Source: Ischnura elegans
Lineage: Eukaryota > Arthropoda > Insecta > Odonata > Coenagrionidae
Direction: 5' to 3'
Assembly: GCF_921293095.1 (NCBI RefSeq)
Contig: NC_060252.1
Location: 2,604,001-2,668,000, forward strand
DNA length: 64,000 bases
Position numbers and translations under genes: made by a program. Below, in pieces: positions 22,309 to 34,879 of this stretch; positions within the stretch are counted from its first letter, which is position 1; each line of letters starts with the position of its first letter. The notes under the pieces were generated by a model. That model was not told the DNA's origin. It did not search any database and was given only the letters and a program-made list of their open reading frames with translations.

Positions 22309-24696
22309 CCCTTAGGTGCACGCGCCTGCAAGTATAGCGCCAGTGCACGCTAGCGGCTTTTTTGCCGCACTTTTACATTTTTGATTTTCGCAAGTATAAA
22401 TTCAAATTTGAGGGTATTTTAACGTATTTGGGTAACTTTTAATAAATAAAAGCACTTAAAATATTTTTCCCATTCATTTATAAACTAAAATATCACATAA
22501 TTATATGCAAATTTCTTGAAATATACTTCGACCAATTTTTCTTAAGGAATTGCAGACGACAATACAGACAAAAGGAAATCTAGAATAAAGTCAAAAAACA
22601 CACACAAAAAAGGAAATGGATATGCCCAATCGTTAATGCAAAAATAAAAATTTTAAAAATAACAAACTATACAAGCAAAATTAATTTTTCAATTTTTTCA
22701 TCCTTATTGGCCATCACTGCCTCTGAAATGACATTTGTGACATTTTTTGACGCAGATGGAATGATTATTGCATATTAATAGAAAACATTCGTATATTTAC
22801 CGTCTTATAATTTTTACATTTTCCATGTGTAAAACAATGACCCGCCCTACATTGACGTTCATATGCAGAAGCAGATACTTCAGGAATTTTCCCAAGTCTC
22901 ATTGCTAGAAAAGCCTATGCTTCTGCTGGAAGATTACCTTTTTTCACCCTAGACTTGAAATGTTTATCTGTAAGGCTAAATGCGAGCGCTTCCATGAACT
23001 CCATTCTTGGTCTTCGATGGATATTTTTCAAAATTCTTAGCTACAAAAATCACGTGGTCGCTAAGAGTAGCCATATAAAAAAAACCGGAGAAATTGTGAT
23101 AGAGGCCACCTTCGTGTTCGTCTTGAAGGGGAGTAATTTACACACTTCTGGTTCACAGAATCGACACCTCCCTTGGTTGAGTTGTAGTTCAGGATCATTT
23201 CAGGTTTTTGCAGTTCGTTTTGATGTCCTCTTTGCAGTGCAACGTAGAAAGCACTTCAAAAGAATTTCACATTTGTTTTGTTTAGTGCAGTACGAAACAA
23301 GAGTGCAGGTATCCTGGAAACCATGAAATGAAGTTGCAGCCTATCGAATTTTTCAGGGTAGAAACTCTGTGTGGGTTTAAGGATTTTTTTCACGGTACCT
23401 AATAAAGTTAGACCATTTTCTAGCAAATAAATGGCTAAATGAAGACCTGAATAGTAATGCTTTGCTGTTATTTTCCCATTCGAATTCATGAATTCCCATT
23501 GCTATCCCGAACGCTGGTCTGCAAATCATCAGGCCTGTTCCATCAATTTTAAAAGCTCTTCTAGCATCTCCCTTTCAACTTTTATTACAGAGAGAGAGTA
23601 TTTAATTCCAAATAAAGATAGTATTTCTATAAGAGAAGTAATGATGCAACCTCTGATTCTCGAGTACACATGAGATAACAGTTTTCCTTCAATATACAAG
23701 TTGGTATTCTCGACATTTTTTTCAATCACGTTCAGTAAAATCGTTTTCGGCAACAATTCGAGTTCGGTTGCGGCATTCTTAGGAAATTATGTTGGCCCTG
23801 GTGAAACACGAACAATGTATTTAGCTTTTGTTTGGGTGTTTGCAAATTGTATCTAAGAGTTCAGCCAAAACGTTTCACCTTTTTCCGTTGATCTAGATAA
23901 ACGTTGAAATTATGTGGGCGGCTAACAATATTATTATCATCAGACTGCTAACTCTCACTGGAATGTAATGCGTCTTCAAAAAAATTCTTCCTCCCCTTCA
24001 CTTTCATGTGAAAAATCAAAAAAATATTTTCCATATCGTGGTTTACCTGCCCTTCCCTCCATAAGGAGGTTACGATTCCTGAATCTTGATATAATGCCTT
24101 GGCAGCATTATGTTCTTTTCCCGCAGGTAGATACACCAAGTGCCGACTCTTCGCCTTCAAACTCCAATGCATAATGCATTATAAAAAAACATGCATAACT
24201 TATTTTTCGGTCACTAGTAAAGTGTAAATAATGCATTTTTACACCAATGTAATTAATATTTGAGTATGAAGATGAAATTTTTAAATTACGACATGTGGTT
24301 TGAGGTTGAGATCAATTATATAAATAATAATAACAGCAAAATAATACTGCAAATGCTTACAAAAAATATAATAAATACGAAACAACATATTAACATATTA
24401 TTGAAAATAGAATTATGCTTCCAAGTTTCCACGGTAGCGACAGATTATCAGAAATTCCTTAGTATCGTGTGAACGCCGTCTAGCGGCTAATCACCCGAAG
24501 TTGTCGTCGTTCTCACTTTGTAAGATTCTAACGCAATAGTTGGTCATCACATTGACGCAAAAATATGTACTTCGTGGAGGGAAAAGTACAGAAATACAAT
24601 GACAAAGTGTGCCACAAGTGATCCATTCACAGTAAACGCGCTATTTCGAATGTTTGAAAAATGCGGCAAAATCCCTGCTTAGCGTGCACCTAAGGG
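22309..24696 (-). mobile_element. piggyBac-family element, decayed
   Basis: TTAA at 22305-22308 and 24697-24700. Termini CCCTTAGGTGCACG and its inverse are perfect over about 15 bp. The minus strand carries relics of a piggyBac transposase. It splits the antisense LINE. Confidence 0.88.
23256..23756 (-). pseudogene. piggyBac transposase relic
   Basis: Minus-strand pieces 23756-23529 (LIEILSLFGIKYSLSV with VEREMLEELLKLMEQA) and 23489-23256 (YYSGLHLAIYLLENGLTLLG then TVKKILKP) resemble the N-terminal helical and central catalytic regions of piggyBac transposases. Frame breaks separate them, and the catalytic Asp of the usual DNF/DNY motif is not readable. Non-functional. Confidence 0.65.
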
Positions 24697-25000
24697 TTAA
24701 CATGACACCATCACGTGAACTACCTTTCGTCTGGCTCCTACACTTCGACCTATCTGGCATGGATGGCTTTACTGGGTATAATTTAGAATTAATCCCACTA
24801 GTGCAGCTGTAGGGTTCATAGGAAATTGTAAGCCTTTCCACCACGACAAGGTTGTAGCCCAAGGGAAAGGGGACAAAATAATTGATTTAAAAAAGGTGGT
24901 GTTTTGTTTAGTTTTCCCCAATATGTGACTCGTGCTTCCCAGCTTGGCTAAAATGATTAGGGTCAATTAGGGAATTGTCGAGGCAGGTAGTCCAGTCCAG

Positions 25001-25911
25001 TCGTGCCTTTTGGCGAACAGATTGTGAATCTGCCGAGTATCATGGTAGCTTGGACAGACTGGAAATATGTAAAGAGATGACAAAACAGGTGTCGTAGCCA
25101 ATCAAATGAATGGGGATAACAAATTTTTCCTCTTTATTTCCCCGTTAGTGGAAGATACTTCTCCAGCCTCTCTCCTGTTAGAAACATGTCCCCGTTGCCA
25201 GTAGAGATGAACCATGCACTTCTCCACAGTGAGTGAATGCTCCAAGTGAGTGGGGTAAGTAAGAGTTGGATGGGGATTACCTGAGGGAGGAACTGGGGGC
25301 AGGATAATGAGAGTTGGAGAAAGGAGTGCCCAGGGCAGGTGAAAGAAGGGCTGGTAAATGCCTTGCTTGAGATTACATTAAGGGGCCATGTTTTTTTTCG
25401 TTTTTTTTCTGACGCACTCAAGCTACACCACTGTAGGGAGGGGGGAAACCTTGGGAAGGAGGGAAGTGCTAGTGGAGGGGGGTTTGGGATGCGTAACTCG
25501 GGTGTCTGGAGGATCAGGAAAAGGCTGTAGGAGAGAGTAAACAAAGGTTTCGGAAAGGAAGATCTCTTGGAATGTAGGAAGGGGTGGGAGTGCTGCAAGA
25601 AAGTTCAGTGTTTTTTACGTGACACCATCATGTGGACTACCTTTCGTCTGACTCCTTCAACCTATCTAATAATTTAGAATTAATCCCGCCAGTGCAGCTG
25701 TAGGGGTCATAGGAACTCGCAAGCCTTTCCATCGCAACAAGGTTGAACCCCAGGGCAAAGGAATGCATGGTTGCAAGATAGCAAAATAGCCCCTGCTGTA
25801 ATTGCAGGCTCGGATTGTCGCAATTTCAACAAATTTTTCCATGCTAACCTGCGCAATGATTTTCCCCGTGCAAAATGGCAATGGTTTTTCGAAAAGACGA
25901 TATACCAATTA
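25001..25911. other. Intergenic/intronic DNA with a LINE 5' fragment
   Basis: About 25610-25770 repeats 24705-24860 (acctttcgtctg..., gtgcagctgtag...), a second copy of the LINE 5' region. 25795-25880 is a partial Harbinger-like MITE end (ctaacctgcgcaat). No coding sequence seen. Confidence 0.55.
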
Positions 25912-26616
25912 CAGCACACTCCCAATTATTTGGGCTAGTGGTGGGGGGGAGACGGCACGAATAATTGGAAAAAAACACCGATAACCCAAACTTTCACTAA
26001 AATATCTTTCAATGTTCGTAATTTACCGAAAACAAACAATATATTATTATCCATGCAGTTAATCTGTTATTTTAGAGTGCTTCCTGGGCTCATTGAGAGC
26101 TTTCTTTGCCAGTGCCCGATCTTCTAGTCGGCAATAACATGGTTGCACTCGTATTATTGCTCCATGTAAGGCCTGGTGTCGAAAACCACAAATCCGTGAC
26201 TGAGTGATCACAGATACAGAAAAACGGTCTGCACGAATGCTTCACAACCACTGCTCGCTATCGGAAACTACTCTGCCAGGCACCTCGCCATGTAGTCGCG
26301 TCTCGCACAAGTTGCCAGGACTGCAACTGCTGCAAGACGTGTAACCATGATCACGGTGCACGGTCGCACATTGCAAGGCTTGGAAAACAGGAACACAGTG
26401 CTCCCGTGCAGATAGCGCGCGATCGCTTCTGTTTTACTAAAGGGATTCTAACGCAAATAATAAGCCTGGTGTATCCTAGCATTGATGCAGTCATTCCGAT
26501 GATTGTGCGTCCGATTTTCAAAGATAGCGGAAAATACTGAGCGAGAGTGAAAATCATGCACGGATAATCCGCAACACCGATATACCGCAGCTGGATATGT
26601 AATCGGGTGTCCACTG
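25912..26616 (+). mobile_element. Tigger-like MITE (CAGTGGACACCCGATTA termini)
   Basis: Flanked by TA (25910-25911, 26617-26618). Left end CAGCACACTCCCAATTATTTG; right end inverse of CAGTGGACACCCGATTAC. 705 bp. A region near 26300-26600 contains cggataatccg-type motifs repeating the terminus. No transposase. Confidence 0.7.
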
Positions 26617-27900
26617 TATTAAGAATTTTGGAGAGTATGAAGGACAGATATTGAAGATTCACTATGATTGGTTGATAAGAAGAGAATTTCTGCAATCAGC
26701 ACGGTAATTTTGCTTTTAAAAAATTTTTTTAACAGTTGATTACACAGCGGTGCTAAGTCCTTGTTCGCTAACCTAAGTTTGATTGTTATTTTACCATCTT
26801 GGCAGTGGCGGCGCGTACGTATACGCATGTTAGCAAGTGCACACCCAAAGATGAATAAATTATAAAAGAAAACTATTCCTTTGCAACGCGAAGGATAATA
26901 GTACTGTCTGCATATGCAAGAAACATGAGCCTCCGAATGCTACAGCCATCTCCTTTTCGCATTCGCCGCTCTACAAGTGTGCGATCCCGTGGCATCATGC
27001 CGGGCGCATTTTCGGTCTGTGCGATCGCTTGAGGGAGCTCTGGCGGGACGAGGTAAGCGGGGGGGTATGTGCTGTTCAAAGGGGCGATGGGAGCAGACTC
27101 AAAACCATGCGAGTGCGCACGCGCATGTTTTCGGTGACTGACTAGCAGGTAGTGTAGTGGTGTAGCCGCCACCTACACTACCTGCGCCCAGGATCCTAGT
27201 CCGTCTACAGAGCCATCTGTATAGCCGTTTTCTACACTACTTCCTCATAGGGTGTAAGGAAAAGAGAATGAATTTCAACTACCGTCACTTGTAAAGGTGT
27301 GTTGAGAATAATTATTTTCATACATGCTAGTATTATTTCTGTTCATGCAATTTTAAGGGTAGAGTGTACCAGTGATATGTTTTGCTTGCTATGTATTCTA
27401 TTACGACGAAATATGACGCTCATGGATTAGGATTAACATAATATAATTAAATCATCCTATATCTGCTCTAATGCACACCCTAGATAAATTACCACCAGCC
27501 GCCACTGCATCTTGGTAATACTTGTGATTTTCCTACATGGCAGTAGCTTAGGATGTCTTGATCGAACTACATTCCGATGCATATATGAAATATCGAAATA
27601 TGCATTGCCGGATAGCATGCAACAGCAGGTAACGTTGCTCTAGCTTTCCATAAGTCGGAAGTCAATGTTAAGGTGCCGATTTAATTACGACAATGTTGTG
27701 ATTTCAACTTCCATACCTCACACTGGAAAGGATGGAGGGGGTTTCACTACAATGTAAGTCCCTGTGCTTAAGACGTAGTCTATTATATTATTATAGCGAT
27801 GAAGCCAGCCAATAGGACGGGGGAGGGAACTAACTCCCTTTCCCACTGTCGTCTTCCTCCCATTCCCCTCCCACTGATAACTTGGCATAACAAAAGAAGA
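26617..27900 (-). repeat. Dispersed repeat, copy 2, split by a hAT MITE
   Basis: Reverse complement of 4229-4745 outside the MITE at 26803-27507. At about 27816 it carries the uninterrupted sequence (gatgaagccagccaatag) at the point where the Gypsy LTR ends in copy 1. No coding. Confidence 0.8.
26803..27507 (+). mobile_element. hAT MITE, 705 bp, copy 1
   Basis: Perfect 8-bp target duplication catcttgg at 26795-26802 and 27508-27515. Termini CAGTGGCGGCGCGTACG and inverse of CAGTGGCGGCTGGTGG are classic hAT ends. The empty site, a single ccaagatgg, survives at about 4525-4535. A second copy of exactly 705 bp lies inverted at 59416-60120. The interior has a hairpin around 27150-27190 (ggtagtgta arms). 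Confidence 0.95.
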
Positions 27901-28541
27901 ATGTAAAATGGGAGTGCGCGGAGTGTACTCAAGGCCGTAAATCACATTAATGCATGGATGTAACTGGCTTCAAGTGTTGAAGATCTGACACACATTTTGA
28001 ATTCTTAGTTTAAGAAACAGAGAAAACGTAGCATAATAGTTAATGCTTGCTCAGTGGTGCATCGCTCTCAAGAAATATCTGCCGTAAAACCGAGCGTACA
28101 CAGTGGAAGGAACATACAATGCCGTACTCGTAAAATTGTGCTTCCACTGTAATAATAACCCATTATGTAAATGAATTTTAGAATATTAACAACCCTTCAG
28201 AATGCTTCTGCAGCCTCAGATCACAGAAAATTGGACAATTTACTTAGCGTGCACACTTACGGAAAACAGAACAAACCAGGTAAAGGAATATGGCAGACAA
28301 ACAAATGTGCATCGGTAAACAGGATTCTGCTGGCTTCACTTTAACGAGTTAACACCCTCCCCAGAACTTCTATGGTGGGGACTTTCGGAGTGATGGGTAT
28401 AGGGTTATATATAGTGGGAGGGGGAAGGAAAGCCAGAAAGGAGTACTTTTAGCATTAAACGGGACAATGGGTAAGCGAGTGGTAGGTATAGACCAGGAAA
28501 GCAATAGGATTCTGGTGGTAGAAATTGAGGTGTGGCCCACG

Positions 28542-29158
28542 AGGTTCCCACTCTAGCTACATTATTAAATTCACAGTTTTTTTCCAGGTTTTCACGGTCT
28601 AAATGTCATCAAATTCACGGTTTGTACATAAGGCATTTTAGGCAGAAATATTGATAATGAAACAATCACCAGCCGCACATTAACTAAAAATGTAACAAAC
28701 GCAACAGATGCCTTGAAAGCAAATGCAGCAATGATAGTGCTATCTCTCATCATTTCACTAATCGTTAGCAAAATTCAGGTCTGGCTAAAGGGTGTGTGTG
28801 GGAAAATGGAGAGAGCAGGGTGGCAGGGAAGTGAAGAATTGCCTGATTTTTTGCCAGGGTTAAAGTCTTCCAGGCAGGCTTAAGGTCAATGTGCAGCCAT
28901 GGCACACGGACCAATTAATAACTGCTCTTCCAATACACGTAAGTAGATAAATGCGTGGACAGTGTCTGCATGTGACTCGGCCTTGACATGATCGAAATTT
29001 CTATTTTTCTTTTATTCTATCGTCGTTCTACAATCAAGTTTGAGAGATTTCTAAGGTTTTATGACGAAACTCACGGCTATTTCCAGGTTTTTTCACGGTA
29101 GATGAAATTCACGGCTTATTCACGGTTTTAAGGTTTTCATGGTTGAGTGGGAACCCTG
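28542..29158 (+). mobile_element. hAT-like MITE (CAGGGTTCCCAC terminus)
   Basis: Target duplications ggcccacg (28534-28541) and ggcccacc (29159-29166) match at 7 of 8 bases. The right end is GTGGGAACCCTG; the left, AGGTTCCCACTC, is mutated. The interior repeats ttcacggtttt-type motifs many times on both sides, probable subterminal transposase sites. The surrounding LINE endonuclease sequence reads across the excised site. Confidence 0.88.
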
Positions 29159-30313
29159 GGCCCACCTACCTCGTGGTGGTTCAAGTTTATATGCCCACTA
29201 GTAATCATAGGGAGGAAGAAGTAAATGAGGTGTATGAACAGCTCAAGGAAACAATTAGAGACACCCTGATAATAATTCGCCCTGAAGACTGGCATTTTTT
29301 AGTGTACCCCCCAAAAAATTTCTGGCAACCCCACCCAGAAATTCCTCCGAACTTATCCGCAGAACTTCTCTCGCTAAGGACTTTTCGTGCATATGCCCTC
29401 AACTCAAAGGCTCGTAGACTCTAAGTCTCGGAACTCTTGTCTCCGAACTCTGCCCTCCGAAATCATCTAACCGAATCAGCCTATCGAATCAGCCTATTGA
29501 ACCAGCCTACCAAACCAGTCATACCTGGAGATCAAGACTTATATAGCTAGTACGGCGGAAGAATACCTACTCCTGGCAATCAAGGGGAATTGGGTGCTGA
29601 GGCATAAGAATGCAGTTTGGAGTGAGAAGTACTACCATAGTCCTATCACAACCTTCTCTTTCCCTCCAACACCTCATCCCACTATGTCTTTCCCCTCCTT
29701 GAATTCCAATGACTTGCCTCTACCAGCTATCACACAACTTGGCTATGTCTCCAACCCAGGAGATAGAGGAGAGAAAACCTAGCTGTACGCGGCTCTCCCC
29801 AAACCCCGGCTTGGATGACAGATGTTCTGCAGTGGTGCCAGTCAACAGGGGCACCTACCGGCAGATTTACACCGATGCAGCTAACTTGGACATCGCTCTA
29901 TTACCCCTCCACCCTGACATTGTTCGGCGGTCGCCCAGGCCTCTTCTCTTTTCGGCACTCAGAGTGAAAACATCGCTCGGCCGCGAGAGTGATTTCATTA
30001 AAATCATTTTTGGTGCTGTCAGGCAAATACAGCTTGTACTTAGGTTTTGGTATTGTTTCTTATGAGATAGTGACAGGCAATCGGAGATCCCTGTGTCTGG
30101 GGCTTATGTTCAGAATCTGGAAGAGTTAAAGATGTAATGCCACAACGCAATAGCAATGATGAGGTCCCTGGTGGAGAGGAACCTAGAAGGACAGAGAATC
30201 TGGGTGGGCAAGCATTAGCTGGGGAGTGAGACAAGGTTATCCTTATCACTGCTGCTTTTTAACGAATATGCTGAGGAGATGGTGAGAGACGCGTGGGATG
30301 ATTTGGAACCGGA

Positions 30314-30682
30314 GTGAAAGTGGGAGGAATGATGTTTCAATCGGTAAGGTTTGCGGATGATCAGGCGCTGATTAGCCAGTCAGCGAGGGGACTGCAGGCT
30401 CTAGTGGATGCAATAGACGAGCGGTGCGAGGAGCATGGGATAAGGATTAATCACAAGAAGACCAAGGTAATGCGGTTTTGTAAAGCATCGCAAGTGAGGA
30501 ATGTGAAACTCAAGATAAAAGTAGGTGGGGAAAAACTTGAGCAGGTAGAGCAATTTAACTATTTGGACAGCACATTAGACGAAAACGGACACAGTAGCAA
30601 GGACATCAGGAAGCGAATTGCACTGGCAAAGGAAGCGTTCATGAACAGGAAGAAGTTTCTGAGAGGATCTTTATGTAAGAGT
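30314..30682 (+). pseudogene. LINE reverse-transcriptase fragment
   Basis: The frame holds the RT catalytic block SVRFADDQALISQSARGLQ (FADD motif), the IRINHKKTKVMRF element and the thumb-like RKRIALAKEAFMNRKKFL. Upstream 30180-30310 matches the preceding RT motifs in other frames. The frame ends in the piggyBac inserted at 30683. The 3' continuation, 33674-33985, encodes KSLIWSVALYSPEMRTL and RQLLEVIRRRQKVWMEGVL in two frames. Confidence 0.85.
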
Positions 30683-30686
30683 TTAA

Positions 30687-33673
30687 CCCTAGAACGACGG
30701 ACTGGGTCCATTGGACCCAGTTGGTAGTTTTGAAAGTTTATAATTATGTCAAAAATGCACGAAACTAATTTTGACGCCGTGACTTTTCCTAAATGCATGT
30801 CCTCTATAAAATAGCAAGAAATAACGAGAATGGGCTCATTACATTTTACGGTATACTACAAAGTTACATAGTGGACGGACTGGGTCCATTGGACCCAGTC
30901 GACTATTTTCAATGCTATGGGTAATTCATTTCAACTTTTCAGCAATTTTCTTATTTACTTTGTATTTCTGGGAGATTCAATGCTTGCGGAGTTATAAACA
31001 AAGCCGTAGGCGATACTTATTACCAATTAGTTGGCGATTTTTATGGATGGGCTGGAAACCTTTCATATTCTCTTACAACGTCACATTTAGAGTGAATACG
31101 GTCAGAAACATGTATCCACACCGTTTCGTAATGGGTAGTTTTTGCCACTTTCTCTGGTTTGATGCATACACAGTGTGAATTATCTACATTCAGTCCCATA
31201 ATCTATTAGTTTTGTATGTGAGACCGTTCATCTAACGTCTGCAGTGCTTTCGTGGTGGTCAGTCAGAAGTTACGTTCGCAAACTGGAGTATTCTTGCTGC
31301 CTGCCGACATTTGTTTTTATTCCAACTACATATCTAACTGAAGACATTGAAAAATTTGAATTCCATCATTACATTTTGATACCGTACATGGTAAGTACAA
31401 ACCTTTATGGATTATATAAAAGATTATAGTCTTTCATTCTAATGTACTACTTCAGCATTTACTTCATTTACCAAATCGTTTACTCCTCCGATGGATTAGT
31501 TAGATGAAGTGGTGTATTGATTTTCATCTACTATGATATACAGCAATTTTATTATTCCTAACTTTACAGGATGCTTAGTGGTACCAAATTTTTTGTTGTG
31601 AGGTATTGATGTGACTGAATTCATAGAGTGACTATTGATATACTGTGTAGTTGAGGAGCTAAGAAATCGGCGTCGCCCATCGGATATTACACTCAAAATA
31701 ACTATCAAGATATTTTTGAGGTAATAATAAAAAAGCATTGTTTGTAGTTCTTGTAAACATTAGTTGTTCTACTAAGACTATTGAGCTCTTTGAATTGCTT
31801 GATGATATCAGAAACACAATATGAGACAGTGCTTTGCTAATTTTTACCTCAATTCACAACAAAGGAGTAGCACGAACAATGTTATCTTCCATTTATATCT
31901 AAGTAAAGTTTGGAATGAAAAATTGATAAATTTCATTGTCACTTTATTCACAGGCTTGCTAATAGTGACACATTTAGAGTGCATTCATCTAAAGATTGCA
32001 GAAGGACGTGTTCAGCATCTAAACATACAGCGCTGACAGGAGGAGGGTAGTCGTGACTCCAGTGGTGATGGAGCCTAAATTGTTGAATAAGGATGGAGTA
32101 TAACTAAACCTTGGGCGATTTTTTCTTCATCCTGCTGAGAAAATGATAGAAATACGAAAATGGGGAATTCTTATCGAGAGAAAATTTTCATTTCACGAAA
32201 TCTGAAAGAGTGGTAAACAAAACCTCATGCCACTAAAAAGGGTAGAACGCAAAGGCGTAATATTTTGCGTCATATCCTGTACGCCGTGCGGAATTTTTAT
32301 TCTGTCTTCTGCTCTTTTGCTAATTTTGCGTCCTAAGATTTTTGATTTTGTTTGAAAATGGACCATTGCTTCAAGCTTTGTAGAATGAAGAAAATGACTG
32401 GAATAAATAAGGTTCTGGGATTACTAGTATTTATAATTTTTACAAGTCAAATATGAAAATGTTCCACAACTTTGGAGTAAACTAGACGGGCGACCAATAT
32501 TCAACAGTATAATAGAGACAAAATAATACTGCATGTTATTCGCTTTGATAATGCCACAGAAATGAGGAAAAGCAGAGGCGAAGATAAGTTGCAAACTATT
32601 AGAGAGATATTTGAAGGGCGGAATGAATATTTGAAATATGCATTCGTGCCAGGACCCTGCATGACAGTTGACATCAGTTATTGATGTTCCGTCGGCACTC
32701 TACCATTAGAGAGTTTGTTTCATCAAAACCAGGAAAGTATGGTATTATAACTTTGAATAAAATTGAAATTTTGGCTGCAAGTGGTAGTAGTGATTCATAC
32801 AAATGGAATACCCAAATATACACAGGTAGAGATTATAATATGTAGATGCCAAGAGGTCAATCAAGGAAAAAGATTTGTTACAGATATGGTTGAGGGACTA
32901 ATCAGCCAGAAACATAATATGTGAAAGTAGACCGCCGACTACTTTCCAGAGGTTTAGCGATTTTAGAGATCATGAGGTAAAATAAACGAGGGATTCCACC
33001 CGAGCTCACGTCTGTAAATTCCATACAGCCTACAGGGTTTCCTAACAAAGTGGTATCTCATGAATCTCATGGAATCCAAGAGAAAATCAACTATCGGAAG
33101 AATTTACATCGTGAAAAAGAAAATTATGAGAAACTCCTCCCCAACCTTAGCAACCTAGGAAAATAAGTGTTGTAAGTAAAACTACAAAAAGGATAGAAAG
33201 ACACAAACATCATCTTCACGATGATGTTTGTGTCTATATTCCAAGAGCATTCAGAAATTTTATGCAATCAGTGATTGCAGTAGCATAACGGTTTATAACA
33301 TTTGTAAATGCATCATAATTTTGTTTCATTAAATTTGTTACATACCTTATTTAACATGGACAAATAATCCATTTTGTAATTTGTGTTCATGTAATTGTGC
33401 TAATGAACATACATAAAAATGGGAAAGGTGGAGTGATATTTCTGGTAGAGAGAATATTATTATGCTTCGCTGCAGTAATAGCTTCCAACAATATAATTTA
33501 ATAATAATAATAAATAAGAGAAGAAATATGTTAAGGAAGTAAATAAGATGGAAACCATCTCTTAACTCAGCCTAAATTTATCATAAAGTGGTTATATTGT
33601 GGAAAAAATGGTTCAGGGTCCATTGGACCCAGTCAGGCTACTACGCGATAATTTTTTTTCAGTCTTCCTAGGG
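30687..33673 (+). mobile_element. piggyBac-family element, decayed
   Basis: TTAA at 30683-30686 and 33674-33677. Termini CCCTAGAACGAC and the inverse of CCCTAGGAAGAC. The perfect palindrome gggtccattggaccc occurs twice near the left end (about 30704 and 30884) and once near the right end (about 33617). The transposase is degenerate (32640-33170). It splits the RT of the LINE. Confidence 0.9.
32640..33170 (+). pseudogene. piggyBac transposase relic
   Basis: With frameshifts, the strand reads piggyBac core motifs: PGPCMTVDIS (first catalytic Asp region), REFVSSKPGKYGI, the tyrosine-rich IYTGRDYN block, and later NKRGIPPELTSVNS. Stops interrupt several times. Upstream 31000-32600 contains only short broken frames. 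Not functional. Confidence 0.75.
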
Positions 33674-34324
33674 TTAAAGAAAATGTTAGTGAAGAGTTTG
33701 ATCTGGAGTGTAGCTCTCTACAGTCCGGAAATGAGGACACTAATTAAGGAGGACAAGAGAAGACTGGAGGCATTCAAGATGTGGGTATGGAGAAGGTGAA
33801 ATTGACCGAGAGGAGGATAAATGACAAAGTCCTGGATATGGTGGGTGAGGAGAGGCAACTTTTAGAAGTGATACGGAGGAGACAGAAGGTTTGGATGGAG
33901 GGAGTACTTAGCAGGGAGGGGATGTTGCAAATGGCTTTAGAGGGTAGAATGTTAGATAACAAGGGAGGGGAAGGAAGAGAATAGGATTTTTAGATAGATT
34001 TAAAGGGAGTAAGCCATACAGTGAATTGAAGAAGGCAGTGCTGGAAAGAAAGGGAGGCTACCATACTTCTTCAGTACTCTCTGGAAACCTACCTTAATCG
34101 ATAGAATACTATTATTATTATTATAACAGTGCATTCTCTCGTGTGTTCTAGCAATTCACCACTTTACACAGCGCAATTTTGATTGTGCCTTTGTACATCA
34201 GGAAGATTTCCGTAATGATGTGCCCCATGTAAAACGGCCTTAAGACACAATAGTACAGTATTTACACCACAAAATATCATTAACAAAGACTACCTAATTT
34301 CCTTAGAAATTCCTTCATAAACTA

Positions 34325-34870
34325 AGCTGTGTCAAGCAACTTTTTGTGTCCGGTCATTTCCTTGAGTTGGATGTAACATCTTTCACATTTTTATCCATCT
34401 TCTGTCTCCTTGTAAACATGATTGACCCTTAGAAGAGATATATTGGATTTAAAGTAATACTCTGCCAATTTAATTCAAAACAGTTGAAAAACCAAGATTT
34501 AGAATGGGTACGCAATTTCAAAATGAAAATGTTATTTACAATACGAGATCATATCGTCTCGCCTTCCTCAAATAGGAAATGGAATCCTCTACAACTCAAC
34601 TTCGTGTGGCATAGGGCAGCAGCCTGGTTCCTTTGGAACACAATAATTGCACATTTCTCAAGCTCAAATGCCACCTGCTCCTTCCGAATGTGGTGTCCAT
34701 AGTACTCTGTCGTCTCAGCAACTACCAGGTGTCAACGAACGAGATCCTTCGACTGAGATGGACTAACCCTTACGATGAACATGCATGTAGACTTTTATAT
34801 GCAGAGGAACATTCATGGATATTAAAATACCTATGGAAACCAGCCTCTCATTAAGCATTTAGCCAAATAA
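34325..34870 (-). pseudogene. Eroded TRAF-type zinc-finger sequence
   Basis: Minus strand. Pieces in different frames resemble TRAF zinc fingers: GLVHLSRR and EYYGHHIRKEQVAFELEKC around 34770-34650, CSKEPGC around 34640-34615, and KCERCYIQLKEMTGHKKL around 34395-34340. Stops and frame changes separate them. The position, between the RING exons and the coiled-coil exon on the same strand, is where TRAF6 zinc fingers belong. Either this host exon is decaying, or it is a degenerate duplicate and the functional exons were missed. The similarity call is by eye. Confidence 0.35.
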
Positions 34871-34879
34871 TTTTCTCTC

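Larger units (their letters stand above)
20610..25000 (-). mobile_element. LINE retrotransposon, 5' part with AP endonuclease, antisense
   Basis: Read on the minus strand, 21390-20610 encodes an apurinic-endonuclease-type domain of an endonuclease/RT LINE: WKWNVRTMVRAGKLENIKRE, GGKESLRGVALVLKRKMGKS, VVQIYMPTSDHREEE, and then, with frameshifts, a GRDGREIGDFGLG and NQIDCIMAWQRFRNS region. The 5' untranslated part continues to about 25000 and is split by a hAT MITE (21444-22158) and a piggyBac (22309-24696). It breaks off near 20610 before any RT. The plus-strand copy at 28350 shares the same EN sequence. Confidence 0.85.
28350..34110 (+). mobile_element. LINE retrotransposon with (TTA)n tail, split by two DNA elements
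   Basis: Plus-strand LINE of the same family as 20610-25000. EN pieces are at 28380-28541 and 29159-29265 (VVVQVYMPTSNHREEE); the RT palm is at 30230-30682; the 3' end of the ORF and the tail lie at 33674-34110, ending in attattattattat. A hAT MITE (28542-29158) and a piggyBac (30687-33673) interrupt it. 29270-30060 is rearranged and not clearly LINE. All coding segments contain frame breaks. Confidence 0.85.

Noticed and set aside
25134..25598. A 154-codon minus-strand frame, Pro/Ser-rich
   Set aside because: Low-complexity antisense of a purine-rich tract between LINE pieces; no domain, no splice context.
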